Notes: generated by a model not told the origin, from the letters alone. Shown: positions 12,046 to 25,609, numbered from the stretch's first letter. The stretch is DNA of 64,000 nt from Pseudovirgaria hyperparasitica (GCF_010093815.1 NW_022985551.1:1747087-1811086), one strand, 5' to 3'. Made by a program: numbers and translations.

Positions 12046-13488
12046 TTAAAAAGGAATTAGTTAGGTGATATTATTATCCTAGTCTAGTACTATAGCTTTT
12101 ATACTTACCTAGTACTTATTGTTATTATATACGTTAGCTAGCTACCTTATAAATTTTAGGTTAATTTTAACTATTACGACGTTAAACGTTAAGAGCTCCT
12201 TAAGAATATCTAAGTCTCTTAGCTAGGCTCTATCGTGGATCTAACAGAGCCGAGAAAGAGCGTTAGGTACCACGTATTCTTTATCTAGCCTATATTTAAG
12301 CTCTAGGTTAAACTAGAATAGATACTATAAGGCCCGTACTAGTTAGAGATTTAGCTTATTAACTAATAAGCTTATAAGTACTATCTATCGAATAATACTT
12401 AGCGTGGCTACGTGGTTAGTAATAATAATTATTAGTTAGTCTAAACCATTAACTATATAGCGTATTCGGCGTATAGTCCATACGACCACTACTACTTCTA
12501 GCTCTATCGGCTAGTACCGCGACTCGGCTATAGAGAGTTCTTTACTAAGGTATAGAATAGGCTCGATATCTAATTATCTAATCTTTATAATATCGCCTAC
12601 TTCCTCTTTAATATAGTAAGTAAAGACTCTAAAGCCGTACTTTAATACGTTAATATCTACGTAGAGCCGTCGTTTTAGATTATAGTAGATAAGCTTAGTC
12701 TCGTCCGTAAAGGCGGCCTAAATGCCCTCCTATAACGCTAATAGCTAGTCTATTCGAGCGATCTTTATTCGTTTATAGTATACTATACGTATATATCCCG
12801 CTAAAGATACTTCTTTAAGAAGACGCGTTTTCTTAGTCTATAGATTCTAGGTAAGCTAAGCGTAATATGGCACGTATTACCGTAACTATCCGGTTAGTCT
12901 AAGGTAGTATTTAAGCTTATCGAGCGTTTCGGGATACTAGAGATTATATATAGCTACTAATTTCTCGGCTATAGTAGAGAGTCTATAAGCGTCGACCTTC
13001 TAACTAAGTAGAGTAATAGATAGGTATTCTAAGTAATACTTTTTATCTTTAAGCGTTAGGTTTCTTACTTATAGTATAGTAAATACCCGCTAAAGGTAGT
13101 TAAGATACTCGTTAAGTTCCTTACTAAATACGAGAATGTCGTTAATATATACTATGGTAAACGCCTTATATCTAGCGTCGTGTAAGATCTTATTAATCTA
13201 TCTCTATACGTACGGTAGAGAGTTATAGAAACCTATTAGAACGACGTTTAACTACTCCTAGCCCTAGTATAATATAAACGTTAGTTTATAACGGTCTTCC
13301 TTAGTAACCGGCCACTAGTAGAAGAAGCTAGCTATATTAACGATAGATATAAACTTCTTTCTAGCCGTACGTTAGATAATATCGCCCTAGAGTAGTAATA
13401 GATAGAAGTCCTTAATACTAATTTTATTTAGGCCTCTTATATCTCTAATCGCCTAACTAGCGTCCTCGCGCAATATCTAGGTAAGTAA

Positions 13489-13493
13489 CTTTA
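13489..13493. repeat. Target-site duplication CTTTA, left
   Basis: Five bases directly before the 5' LTR. The same CTTTA follows the 3' LTR at 21,505-21,509. Five bp is the usual Gypsy integrase duplication. Confidence 0.85.
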
Positions 13494-13733
13494 TATTAGG
13501 GCTAACACTAGGATAGACTTAACTAGACTACTATGGTCTAGTACGGTCCGTAATAGGTGGACCTAGGTTAAGCCAGCTAGAATAAGCGAGACTACTATAT
13601 AAGTAGACCGTATATACTTAATTCCTACTCTTTAGAAATCAACCTTATTAGAAGAGTAGACTACCCTTTTAAATATATTCCCGAATCCTCCTATGACCTA
13701 TTAGACTACTATCCTACGTCTATAATCCTTATA
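13494..13733 (+). repeat. 5' LTR of nested chromovirus
   Basis: 240 bp, starting TATTAGGGC and ending ATCCTTATA. These ends are what RIP would make of a canonical TG...CA pair. It matches 21,265-21,504 over its full length. The two differ at about a dozen positions, all of them transitions, with no insertion, deletion or transversion seen. Confidence 0.9.
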
Positions 13734-16700
13734 TTTTAATTCCTCTTTATATAGCACGATAGTAGTTTATAGAAATAGCTCTAACCACTCGTTATAATAC
13801 TCGTGGCACTACCTCTTATAGTAGACCTTCTTCTAATCTAAACGAGGAGAATAGTCTACCTATAACTACCCCTACTAATAACTATACCTTATAGACTATT
13901 ATACTAATAACTCGTACGATATTCCGTATAACTATAGAAGATATTATAGAATATAAGGATAGAGTCTATTATACTCTATCTTGGTCTAGTTTAAACTATA
14001 CTAGACCTAACCTTAATACGAGGCTAGATCTTATTAATATTAACGAGTTAATCTATTAGAATCGCCTAACGTTAACTATACCTTATAATAATATATATAC
14101 TAGACTACACGAAGAGAGGTAACGATAGATTTAACTTAAGTAATAACTACGCGAACTTAACGAAGCTTAAGGATATACTATAAGACTTAAAGCTATATTA
14201 CGCGCTTTAGTTCTAGTAATAACTAATCTATATTTATATAGACCTATACTAACTAAAACGATCCATCCTAGTCTACTACTATCCTAATTACCCTAACCTA
14301 AGAAACTACCTTACTTCGATAGTAAAAGTAGAAAGAGTTTCTATATATAGACTTACTAATATAGCCGATTCTTCTATCTATTCACGAACGATAGTAATAA
14401 AATTAGATTCGCCTAGAACTACCTTAACCTAACGCCTTTAGAACGTTAGATGGTATACTAAATCGAATATTCTAAGGATACCTATAACTAGAACACGTTC
14501 ACCGAATTTCTCCTCTAATATTTTAGTAATAGAGCTAAACGACGCGACTAGGCCTAGGGCTATATCTTTAAGACTTAATAACGAGATAATTAGTTACCGT
14601 TATAACTTCTTAAATACCTTCGGCCTCTCTAGAGAGAAGCTAAAGAAGACTATATAATCTAATAGTACGACGACTTTAAACGGTCCCTCGCCCTAAATAT
14701 AAAGGACCGTCTTAATCTTATAATAATAATCTCTATAGACCTCTAAGCTCTTATAAACCTCACGGAGCGATACTAGTATATAATGAATAATTAACGCCGC
14801 GCTAGTATATGACTATCCCTAATAATCTAATCTAACGTAAAATCGTCTAACTAAAACCGATTTAGTAATAGATCTCGCGGGACGTTATAAGGCTACTACT
14901 ACGCCTTAAATTTAAAACCACGCGGATTATATTATAGATCTCTCTACTAATTGATATATTAAGATATAAGGACTAACTCGTATAAACGACCTAAAGTTAC
15001 TTACTATACCTATAGTAGAATAGGCTATATAGTACCTAAGTACCGTTTAGGGAAGCCACTAAGTGCTAATATAACTAACTAACTAGTTATATACTATAAG
15101 TACTAGTAGCTAGAATACATCGCGCCTAACTACCTAGCATAGAATATAAAAAACTAATAGCCTATAAGAAACCCTCGCGACTTATAGGCGCGACTATAAT
15201 AGAGGGGTAATCCGCTAAATAGTATATCGAACTATAGGCTAGACCTATTAAGGTCCCTCGTGGATAATATTAGACTATAATACTTAATAGTAGGTCGGCT
15301 ACTAACGTTATATCAATCTAATAAGCACGAGAACTTAACGCTAATATCTAAGCTCTAATAGGTACTATATTCTATAGTATTAACGGTCCTATTAAGTTAT
15401 ACGGTATCTATACTATTAAATACGGTATCTAGGATAGCGGAGGGAAATAGAAACTCTACTACTTAACCTTTATCGTAGTAGATAGTCCCTTTAACATGAT
15501 CCTAGGTATACTATAGCTTAAGAAATATAACCTAAAACTAGACTTCCTTAAGAAGATAGCTGGCTAGCGTATAAACCTACCTTAATAGGAACTAGTATAG
15601 CTTATTAACGACGAATAATTCTAGAAAGATTACGAGAAGGCGATCTCTACTATCTACGTACTCTTACTTATATAAAATAGTAAGCTTAGTATTAAAGTAG
15701 ACGAAAACCTACTATATTAGTATAAAATATACTAATATATTATATTAGCGATCGATTCCTTTAAACTATCTTAATACTAATCTACTAACCTTACTATTAA
15801 TCTCGAAGACGGCTAGTAACCTCTACATAGACCTATCTACCCTCTTTTAGGACCTAAGTTATAAGCCCTTTAAGAATATATCGAAAAGAACCTTACGTAA
15901 GGATAGATTAGGCCTAGTATATCTCTAGCTAGAGCTCTAATCCTCTTTATAAAGAAGAAGAATAGGAGCCTCTATCTATGTATCAACTACTATAGCCTAA
16001 ATAATATTACGTAAAAGAATCGTTATCTACTACCTCTTATCTCCGAGTCTATTAATAGACTAGAATGTATAAAGATCTTTACTAAGCTCGATCTACGTAA
16101 CACCTACTATCGCCTTTATATTAAGGAAGGCGATGAATAGAAAACGGCTTTTAGAACCCGTTATAGATACTTTAAGTATACTATAGTCCCTTTTAGACTA
16201 ACTAACGCGCTAGGTACCTTCTAAGTATATATTAATAACGCGCTAGTAGGCCTACTTAACACGACATATATCGTGTACCTAGATAATATCCTTATCTTCT
16301 TAGATAATAAGGAGAAGTATATCTAGCACGTACGTATAGTCCTAGATAGGCTAGAAAAGTATAAGCTATATATTAAGCTATCTAAATGTAAGTTCCATTA
16401 GAACTATATTAACTTTCTTAGCTTCGTTATTACTAATTAAGGTATAACCATAGAGAGAGATAGAGTTACTACTATTATAGACTAGCCTAAACTAAAATCC
16501 GTTCGAGATATATGTGTCTTTATTAGCTTCGCTAACTACTACCGAAAATTTATTAAATACTTCTCCCGTTTAGCCGCACCACTTAATACACGTACTATTA
16601 CTACTAACTTATCTATTATAGTCCGTAGTAGATAGAAATAGCGTAATATTAAATTATAACCTATTAAATTAACTAAGGTTAAAAGAACATCCTTTAAGAA

Positions 16701-19700
16701 GATTAAAGAAGTATTTATAACCGCCCTATTACTAGTATACTTCGACCTAACTAAACCTATTTACGTCGAAACTAATATATTAGAATTTATAATCTTAGGT
16801 ATACTCTTCTAGCCTAGACTAATAGAGTCTAAAAAGATCTAATAGTATCTAGTTATATTCTTCTCGCGTAAGATAGCCGACGTCGAGACTAGATATACTA
16901 TTTATAACTAAGAGCTACTAGTAATAGTAGAGTCGTTTAAGTAGTAGCGATATTATCTTAAAGGTACTATATATAATATTAAGTTACTAACTAATTACTA
17001 TAACTTAAAGGGATTTATAAGCACAATAGTTTTAAATCATCAATAGGTTCAATAGGCTAAGTAGCTTATAAATTTCTACTTTATAATCTACTATTAACCT
17101 AGAAGTATAAACCTAGCTAATAGAATATTAAGAAGACCTAACTATAAAGAAGGCGCCTAGAATTATAGTAGCTATAGGGTCCTAGAGTAGCTATAGGCCT
17201 AACTCTTAAGGATAAGGTTAGATAATAAGTTATCTAATAATTAGCGAGATGCTAACGCTAATACTAGTAATTAAATTTATAAGACCGAAGCCGGTAACTA
17301 AAGACACGGTACCGAAGTCTCTAGCGAGCCATTTATCGGCGCTATTAGAGAGGGCGATAGTACCTAGCGTGTATATTAAGTAGATCTTACCTAGTTAATC
17401 GTGGATCTATAAAAGATAGACCTAATAGTTTTAAAGTTACGTAAAATATAGTAAGATAGATTATTACGGACCGAAGTAGACTATAAGTAGACCTTCGTAG
17501 ATAGCTTACTCTACTATAATAGAAAGTACTATATACTAACGGGTAATATATAATTTACTATAGTTAGCTAATACCATAACGCTAACCTAGTAGAATATTT
17601 CGGGTATATACGTACCCTAAGCTTAATTCGTTAGTACTATTTTTAGAAAGATATATCTAAGTACGTCGAAGAATGGATAGCTACTTATCCGATTTATTAA
17701 AGAATAAAGGTATCTAGGTATAAGCTATATAGAAACTTATAGCCTCTACTAGTCCCCCTCTTTATATAGAAAGATATTACTATAGATTTTATAGTTAACT
17801 TACCTCTAAGTAAGATACTTAGAATAAGTTATAATTTAATTCTTATTATCGTAGATAGACTTATAAAGATATCTAGGTACGTCCCTATATAGAAGACGAT
17901 TACATTAAAAGAACTAGTATAAGTATTCTAGAATAAGATTATTAAGGTCTATAGTATACTAAAAAGAATCGTTACAGACCAAGGAAGTATATTCACATCT
18001 AAATTCTAGATATTATTCTATGAAATGGCCGGTATAAATAGAAATATGTTAATAGTATTCCATCTATAAATAGATAGTTAGATAGAGCGATAGAACTAAA
18101 CGCTCGAGGCCTACCTTCGTGCATTCTATAATTTTAAATAAGATAACTAGGCCTCTCTACTAAGTATAGTAGAATTCGCGTATAATAATAGTTATTATAG
18201 TATAATAGGTATTACGCCCTTCTAGGCGAACCTAGAACGTAGTCTAAGAATAGGTTTCAAACCTTACACGGTCTAGTTCGACCAAACGATAGATATTAAC
18301 ATCCACGCGTAGGAACTAGTAATTAAAATCTTTAAAACCGCACGTAACTATCGCGTAATAATCTAGTAAGTAAATAAGTTATATATAAAGTACTATAATA
18401 GATTAGTTAAAGATTAAGCGTATAAGGAGGGAGACGAAGTCCTTCTTAACGTCTATAATATATAAATATTATAAGTAAATAAAAAGCTTAATTATAAAAT
18501 GGCTAGTCCCTTCCGAATTAAACGTTATATTAGTATAAGAGTCTATAAGCTTAACCTAGGAAATGATATAAAAGTCTATAATATATTCTACGTCTTATTA
18601 CTTAAAAGGTTTTAATCTAATGTGTATAAACGTACGAACGTATAATTATACTTTATTATACTCTAAGATAGACTAGACGTGTATAAAGTAGACTATATTA
18701 TCGAACATAGGCTTAATAAGAACGGTATCTAAAAGTATCGAATCTATTAGAAGAACTATACTAAGGATAAGGATACCTAGGAACCTACGGTATATATCTT
18801 AAGTACCGCGATAGCTATATATAAATAGAGGTTATAGGATAACACGTTACTACCGTAAACCTAGCGCTATCGGGGCCGTTATAAAAAGAAGAAGGATACC
18901 GTAGAGAACGAAGTATCGAATTACGAATCCTAAATGTACACTAGGAAAACTCTATAAGGCAGCCCTATAATTTAAGCGATGTACGGTTACTAAACGCGAA
19001 GAAAACGTAAATAACCGTTATAGACACGCGACGCGATATATTATAATAGAATAATATAGAGAAGTCTAGAATAGACTAATATAGACCATTATATATGAGA
19101 AGAATATAGGACTAAGAAACTAAAAAGGTACTCTACTACGGAATTAAACTCGTAATATATAATATAAAAGGTTAGAGTACCCGAACTAATAACTACTAGG
19201 CTACTAGTTTAGGTACTCTAATATAATTTAGAGAGATAAACTAATTTATATATAATATCTACACTTAAGTAACTTAAAGAAAATTAGAACCTAAAATTTA
19301 ATAGTTATAGAATAAATAAGAACATATATAATATTATTAAGTTAAGAATTAAATTACTAGAAAACTAGTAGACGGGTATCTAAACGGTCTAAAAAGGACT
19401 AAAACGGATAGAAACCAGGTAGATAGAGCTAATATATACTATATAGAAACCCTAGTAAATAGAGCCATAGAGCTACTTCTCTATCTTATTATTACTCTTA
19501 GAGTATAGTAAATAAACTAACCGAGTAATAGAGCGACGGAGGTTAGAGACCTTATTCTCTAGAGTAACCACGCGCTCGGTTAGAGCCTAGTAAGATAATA
19601 ACTAAGCGCTAGAGCGGAGCGACTAGACCTAAAGTTAGCTAACACGGTCTAGAATAATCTAGAATAGAATATATACCCTCTTATAAGGTGACTTAGAAGG

Positions 19701-21247
19701 AGAACTAGTAGATCTCTTATAAGACCCGTTAGTAGTATGAGGTGGGCGGGAAGGAATAGTACGAATCTCTTCTACGGCCTTAGTAGCTAAAACTAACTCC
19801 CTAGAATAGGTAGCCTAAGCGCTAGGAATCTCGCGGCGACTAAAAATTATAAGCTAAGGTTAATAATAATTAACGGTTTCTAAACTTATACTTTAATAAC
19901 CTCTAGAAAGAGCTTATAGCGCTCCCTAAACTCTCTACGTATAGAAGCTAGATAACTACTAGAACTACCGAGAGTCTCGCGAACGCGAAGATCGTTATAT
20001 ATATCTTATATATAAATAGAAACCTAAAAACGTATTAGTATAGACGACTTTAGATTACCCTAGACTAAAATAGCCTAATAGACTTATCTAAAGATAAACT
20101 TTACTAAGGACGGTATAGCGGCGGTAGCGGGTAGAGAGCTTAAAGATTAGGTGTATAGGCCCGTTACGAGTAGTAGAGTAGTAGCTAATACTAGAGTTAG
20201 AGTAGAAGAGATATTTAGAGCTAGTGGCGTAAGCCTTAATATACTTAAAGTATATTAAACCGTAGTTCGCTATTTTTCTATAGCGTAAACCGCGACTATG
20301 TTTAGTATCTTCGGCGACCTAGGCCTTATTATTACTAGGGCTAGGTTTAGAGTAAATATTAAGGTCCTAAAAGAACCTAGAGCGACTAAGTTAGTCTATA
20401 TTAGACCGAAAAGAGGAATAGTATTTAGAGTAAGGCGGCGAAGGCGTGAACTCTCGATTATCGTCTATAATAAGATCTTCTTTATCCTCTAAAGGAGGTA
20501 GAGTAGATAGATAGTATAAGTAGGTGTAGATAGGCTTTATAGCCACCTCTTCCGTAATACTAGTACTAGGATTACCTAGATTAGAGCGACTAGTGGCCAC
20601 GTTAGTAGTAATAGTAGTAGTAGCCTTAGCTACCTTCTTCTCTAACTTAGAGCGCGTCTTTATACTACTATAATAAGTAGATTTTTTAGCCGGTATAGCT
20701 AGAGTAGAGATAATTCCTTTAGAGCGAGTCTTATAAGAGGAGGAGGTAGGCTTAGAAATAGGACTAGTATTAGATATCTATATACACACGTTAGCTAGAG
20801 ATCTAAGAGTAGAATACTTGTTTAGTCTTAAAGGTAATTAAAGAAGCTAAATTAGTAACTATAATAACGCGAATAGATTATATAGGACCAGCTCTAATAA
20901 AAATAGACCACTCTAGACCCGAACGGATCTAAACTAAAGGAGATAGTATACGAATTAACGACTTACCTTAAGAGTAAGGTAGATATACTAGAGAAGAAAA
21001 TTTAGAATAAGAGAACTAAATATAAGCTTAGTTAATATAGCGGTTATATAACCCGCGGAGCTATCTCTAAGGTAGTAGCTATAAAGTAAGAGATAAGCGC
21101 GTATATAAATAAAAGTAAACTAGAGCTTAAGTTTACTAATATAAAGACTATTAATAATATTATATGGATTTAATTAGATACGCGTATAAACATAACACTT
21201 ATAGAATTACAGATTTATATATAGCTAAGTACTTTAGGGCGAAGCAT

Positions 21248-21261
21248 AAAAAGAAGAAGGA
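21248..21261 (+). other. Polypurine tract
   Basis: AAAAAGAAGAAGGA, all purine, three bases before the 3' LTR. This is the expected plus-strand primer site of an LTR retrotransposon and confirms the plus orientation. Confidence 0.75.
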
Positions 21262-21264
21262 TAT

Positions 21265-21504
21265 TATTAGGGCTAATACTAGGATAGACTTAACTAGACT
21301 ACTATGGTCTAGTACGGTCTATGATAGGTGGACCTAGGTTAAGCTAGCTAGAATAAGCGAGACCACTATATAAGTAGGCCGTATATACTTGATTCCTACT
21401 CTTTAGAAATTAACCTTATTAGAAGAGTAGACTACCCTTTTAAATATATTCCCGAATCCTCCTATAACCTGTTAGACTACTATTCTACGTCTATAATCCT
21501 TATA
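21265..21504 (+). repeat. 3' LTR of nested chromovirus
   Basis: 240 bp, about 95 % identical to the 5' LTR, all differences being transitions. Followed at once by the CTTTA duplication at 21,505-21,509. Confidence 0.9.
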
Positions 21505-24500
21505 CTTTACTATAGAGTATATAACGAATATTAGGAAACCGAACGGTATTACCTATATTAGGTATTCTATGTGACCTTATATATAAAGCTTATTATATAT
21601 CTTATTAATAATGGTCTTACCGCTTGCTCCTAACGGGTAGATACGGTAGCTTAGCTTTATACTAGCCGTTTTCTAGTTACTTACTAGGGGGATATATATC
21701 TAGTCTTTCTCTAGGATGTTTATAAGTCTAGTATTATAAAATAAGGTAGCGTAACTTTAGATAATCTTATTAAACATCTAGGTAGTCGCTTCGTCTTTAG
21801 CGTAAATTTTTATACTAAACGCGTCTATCTATTTAACTTTATTAAGCCGAGTAAGCTTTATAGATAATCCCTCCGTACTATCTAAAGGGACTACTTTAGT
21901 CTAAAATATATAGAGGGCGTCTATTTCGTCTATTAATATACTAAGTCTTATATTTTTATTTATATATACTAATCTAAATCCACGGTTTACGATAAATATA
22001 TATACTATATTTTAGTTAGTAAGATATATATAGACGCCTCTACTCTAACCAAGCCTTATACTTACGTATATTAGGGTAAACACGTAATCTTCTATAACTA
22101 ATTCATGCTAGCAACGGATTATAATTAGAACTAGTATAAGTGTTCGTAGCTAGAGGACGGTATACTATGAAACGGTTACTCCCCGGTATACTACTAGTCG
22201 AATAGTAGTAGTAAAGGTTAGTATAGTAATCCCGCTATATATACTAATAGTTATTATATACGTGCTTATATAGATATCTATCTTCTAAGATACTATAATA
22301 TCGGTTCTAAGAAGGAGACCTACCTATAGACGGTTAAGAATATATACTTCATATATTACTTTTATAATTATAGTAGTTAAACCGTTAGACGTTTAGCCCG
22401 GGAGGAATAGCGTAATAACTATAAACTTAGTTAACTTTATAGGCTTAACTCCCTCTACTCCTTAAATAGAAATAGCTAGTTAGATAAGTATTTAGGTATT
22501 AAGGTTCTACCGTTTAAGAAAGGCTTAGTTAATTAGCGTTACTACGCTTTCTATATCTAGATAGATACGTTTAACGGGGCCGTTAAGACTAAGCGAGGCC
22601 TCGACTTAGATATAGTATAATCCTTTATACGCTCGGCCGGTGCCTAGTAGATTACTAACTAATAATAGTACCACGTTACCCTAGATATTATAATATACGA
22701 CGTCTAATCTTAGGACTATATAATTACATAGGGGAACCTTAGCCTTTACTATCGTCTTAAGGTACTTTCTATCCTTAAGGTACTTAAATAGCTTATTTCG
22801 CGATAGAAATACCTTATTATAAACATTATATTAGATCTAGCGTACTAGACGTGTATTAGTTACTTAGTACGCTACGAACTACAAAGGTAGACTCTTATTA
22901 ATATTACTAGGCGGCGGGTTAAGGCTAGCGAGGCCGGTTTCGTTACTAAACTACACGAGTTTAATAGTGTCCGTATTAGTTAGCCTAAGGTAGAAGAAAG
23001 CTTCTTTAACCCCCGTATAGTAAGTATCTTTAATATCTAGGTTATATAATCCTTCCTAAATATTATACGCCTAGTAGAATAGTTATAGTAGTTAGGTAAA
23101 TCGTCTATTATTACCGAGAGACCGAGGCTAGCCGGTATAGGGCTTATTAGTCGTTCTAGAACCGGTAGAATAATCTATAGAAGTACTAGTTATGGCTAGT
23201 AGCTAATGTACGTTAGCTAATACCTTTCGACCGCCTTTATCTAAATCTTCTAACCCTTATTAGAACTATTATAGAGGGCGGGGCTAGTACGAGTTATAGC
23301 GTCGATTAGATTAATTAGTTATAAGATAACGGCTATTAGGCTAGCTCTAGTCTTAAGAGTTACTAAACGGTTAAGGTAAGTTATAGCGATAAGAGCTATT
23401 ATATTAACTATCTCCTCTTCCTTATTAAGTAAATTAACTTAAAGTACCGCGCTATATACCCCTAAGGTAATAGTAGGCGAGTTAGTACTATTCTTTGCAT
23501 TTTATCTATAGAGTTTATATAAATTAGGCTAGAGACATAGATTCTATTAGTAGAGGTAGACCCTAGTAAAGGAGAATATTAATGCCGTTCCATGTAAACG
23601 TCTAAGCGTTTTAGCTAGAAGGGCCTAATAATTATATAGTACTATAGTTATAAGCTATAGTATATACGTATAAAGTAACGTTAGTTTAGAAGCGGGCCTA
23701 TTAGAGAGTATATCTTCACGTTATAAGGGATGATAGAGCGTTAGATAACGGCTACTTAAACTACTTAATTAAGGCCGTAGTCTAGGCGTCTAAACTAGGT
23801 AAGTAATAGAGCGCCTCCTTCTTAAGATTGGATAAACCTAATATAAATTACTCGAGGGCATATCCTCGTAGATACTAAGAGATTTTTAACTTAATAGTTT
23901 CGGTTTCTCTAGCCGTAGTAGCGTCTTTAATCTAGTTAAGGAAAATATACACGCTATATATATATATGTCCTAACTAGTAAAAACGATATCTCTATCTCC
24001 GAAGCTACGATCTAAGTTAGGTTAGAAGAATCTAATTTCTTATATTCTAAACCCTCGACCGTCTTCGTTATCGTTAAACGGTAGGTTTTTACTACTATCT
24101 ATTAGGTTTTAGTTATTATCTCGTGAACTACCCGCCCGCTAAGTAAGAGCCTACTAGATTATAGCTATAATTATAGCTTACTACCTTACCGTAAAGTCCC
24201 TATTACTAGTTATTAGAGCCCTAGCTAGCGTGCTACTATTACCGGCGTCTATATCTATCTAACGTGGTATAGTATATTCTACTAAAGTGCTAGCACGTTT
24301 AGGGTGGTCGGATGTAGTAGCGTCCGTGCTAGAGCTTACTATATAATTAACCGAGTCCGATAAGCTTAAGAAAGCCCTAGGGAGCCTAGTAGTTAAAGGG
24401 TACTAAGCTCGAATTAACGGGTTATTTAGGAATAAGTTATACGCCTCTTATAATACTAGGCGATTTATTAACTACTATAGTAGAAAAGACTTAGTAGCTA

Positions 24501-25130
24501 GCCTTCTACTTTGTAAGGAACGTTCTAGAGTAGAGGGCGGTAGATAGTTAGTAATAAGATAATTAAGTACTATCTTAAGTAGCGGTAGATTTCTAAACGT
24601 CTATTAATTAACTTATCTATAACTAAATAGTTAATGCCCTAGAAGAACTAAGTCCTCTAGTAGTAATATAAGCTATTATTATGAGCGGCTAGTAAGAGTA
24701 TAGGAAATATAAAATCGCTAGTATCTGGTATATAACGGAAAACTTTTAAGCTAAATAGTAAGATACGGAAGTAACGGAGTCGTAGATACCTAGTTTAATC
24801 TATATATAGTTTTATAACTAGTAAATAGAGCGTTCTCGAGCTCTAGAGAGTTAAGTTTATAGTAATATAACGAGTCTATTCTACTTATACCGTATACTAG
24901 AAGGAGGACATTTTACTAGCCTATAATAAAGTAGTTAGTATAGGTAGTATAGTAAGGAGGAGGTCGCTTAAACTAGCGATTATTCTATTATTACTATATT
25001 AACTAAGATAGCCTAGTAAAGAGGACTTAGTGTTCGAAGTATACGAACTAGTAGGTACTAGCTTTTAGCTACTACTTTATTAAGATTATTAATAAGTTAA
25101 GTTATATTAGTTATAAAGTATACTATTTTC
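21505..25130 (-). mobile_element. Host Gypsy fossil, gag/protease/RT-start piece
   Basis: Resumes the minus-strand element interrupted at 13,493. From 21,510 to about 21,900 the minus strand resembles the N-terminal part of a Gypsy reverse transcriptase; protease and gag should lie to its right up to about 25,100, but I cannot place their borders with confidence. It is strongly RIP-mutated and broken by many changes. No LTR could be paired for this element; one of the ~200-bp blocks at 25,215-25,609 is a candidate for its 5' LTR, which I could not prove. Confidence 0.6.
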
Positions 25131-25141
25131 TATATATATAT

Positions 25142-25171
25142 CCGGTCGGTTGTATTTATATAAACGACCGG
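25142..25171. repeat. Small hairpin
   Basis: CCGGTCG and CGACCGG, 7-bp arms, separated by 16 AT-rich bases that contain TTTATATAAA. It lies at the right end of the host Gypsy gag piece, close to the un-RIPped block. Function unknown. Confidence 0.5.
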
Positions 25172-25214
25172 TTCGCAACTACCTATATTAATTATACATG
25201 GTGTGTGCTACTAC

Positions 25215-25408
25215 TGTAGCTATAACACCAGCTAACTTGGCCAGGCGTGATAGGCAGTGAACGGTCACGTGCTAAACAGATTGGCGCCCCTTTATATATA
25301 TACTCTCTAATTACCACCGAAAGGGTTTGGTAGTAATTCGTTCTATGATAGAATACACCCTATTATTCTATCTAGCTACACTACTATCTAATTACTCTAT
25401 TCTTACAC
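25215..25408. repeat. LTR-like block A (not RIP-mutated)
   Basis: 194 bp starting TGTAGC and ending TTACA, the TG...CA ends of an LTR. It retains CpA and TpG throughout, unlike everything to its left. It is homologous along its length to block B (25,410-25,609), with mostly transitions between them plus a small length difference near position 25,240. No matching 5-bp flanking duplication is visible, so it may be a solo LTR, a small non-autonomous element or one unit of a tandem pair. Confidence 0.55.
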
Positions 25409-25409
25409 T

Positions 25410-25609
25410 AGATCTATATATATCTTAGCTAACTTAGTTAGAGATAGTATAATAGATAGTAAATGGTTATATACTAGGTAGATTAGTACCTCTTTATATA
25501 TATACTCTTTAATTACTACTAAGAGAGTTTAGTACTAATTTATTCTAGAATAGAATATACTCTATTATTCTATCTAGCTATACTACTATCTATTTACTTT
25601 ATTCTTATA
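25410..25609. repeat. LTR-like block B (RIP-mutated)
   Basis: 200 bp, tandem to block A and homologous to it, ending TTCTTATA where A has TTCTTACA. It shows the TA-rich RIP look that A lacks. The pair has a period of about 195-200 bp. Confidence 0.55.

Larger units (their letters stand above)
12004..13493 (-). mobile_element. Host Gypsy fossil, RT/RNase H piece
   Basis: Minus-strand pol fragment. The stretch about 12,900-13,490 is the C-terminal part of a Gypsy reverse transcriptase, and about 12,400-12,850 resembles its RNase H. It stops abruptly at 13,493, where the LTR of the plus-strand chromovirus begins, and the reading direction resumes at 21,510. Heavily RIP-mutated and broken by many changes. 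Confidence 0.7.
13494..21504 (+). mobile_element. Full-length nested Gypsy chromovirus fossil
   Basis: An 8,011-bp plus-strand element with matching 240-bp LTRs, CTTTA target duplications and a purine tract before the 3' LTR. Recognisable parts in order: gag with a zinc-knuckle-like stretch near 15,000-15,060, protease near 15,240-15,330, reverse transcriptase about 15,850-16,600, RNase H about 16,700-17,150, integrase about 17,500-18,600, and a chromodomain near 18,700-18,810. The last marks it as a chromovirus. About 2.4 kb between the chromodomain and the 3' LTR is not explained by pol. It looks structurally whole but is broken many times over by RIP. LTR differences are all RIP-type, so insertion was probably recent relative to the host element, and RIP rather than slow drift did the damage. 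Confidence 0.9.

Noticed and set aside
20298-20600. Overlapping short frames on both strands in the nested chromovirus
   Set aside because: Inside a RIP-mutated element; too short and without recognisable domain. Kept only as part of the unexplained 3' region.
25210-25413. Target duplication around LTR-like block A
   Set aside because: The five bases before (ACTAC) and after (CTAGA) do not match, so a simple solo-LTR insertion is not shown.
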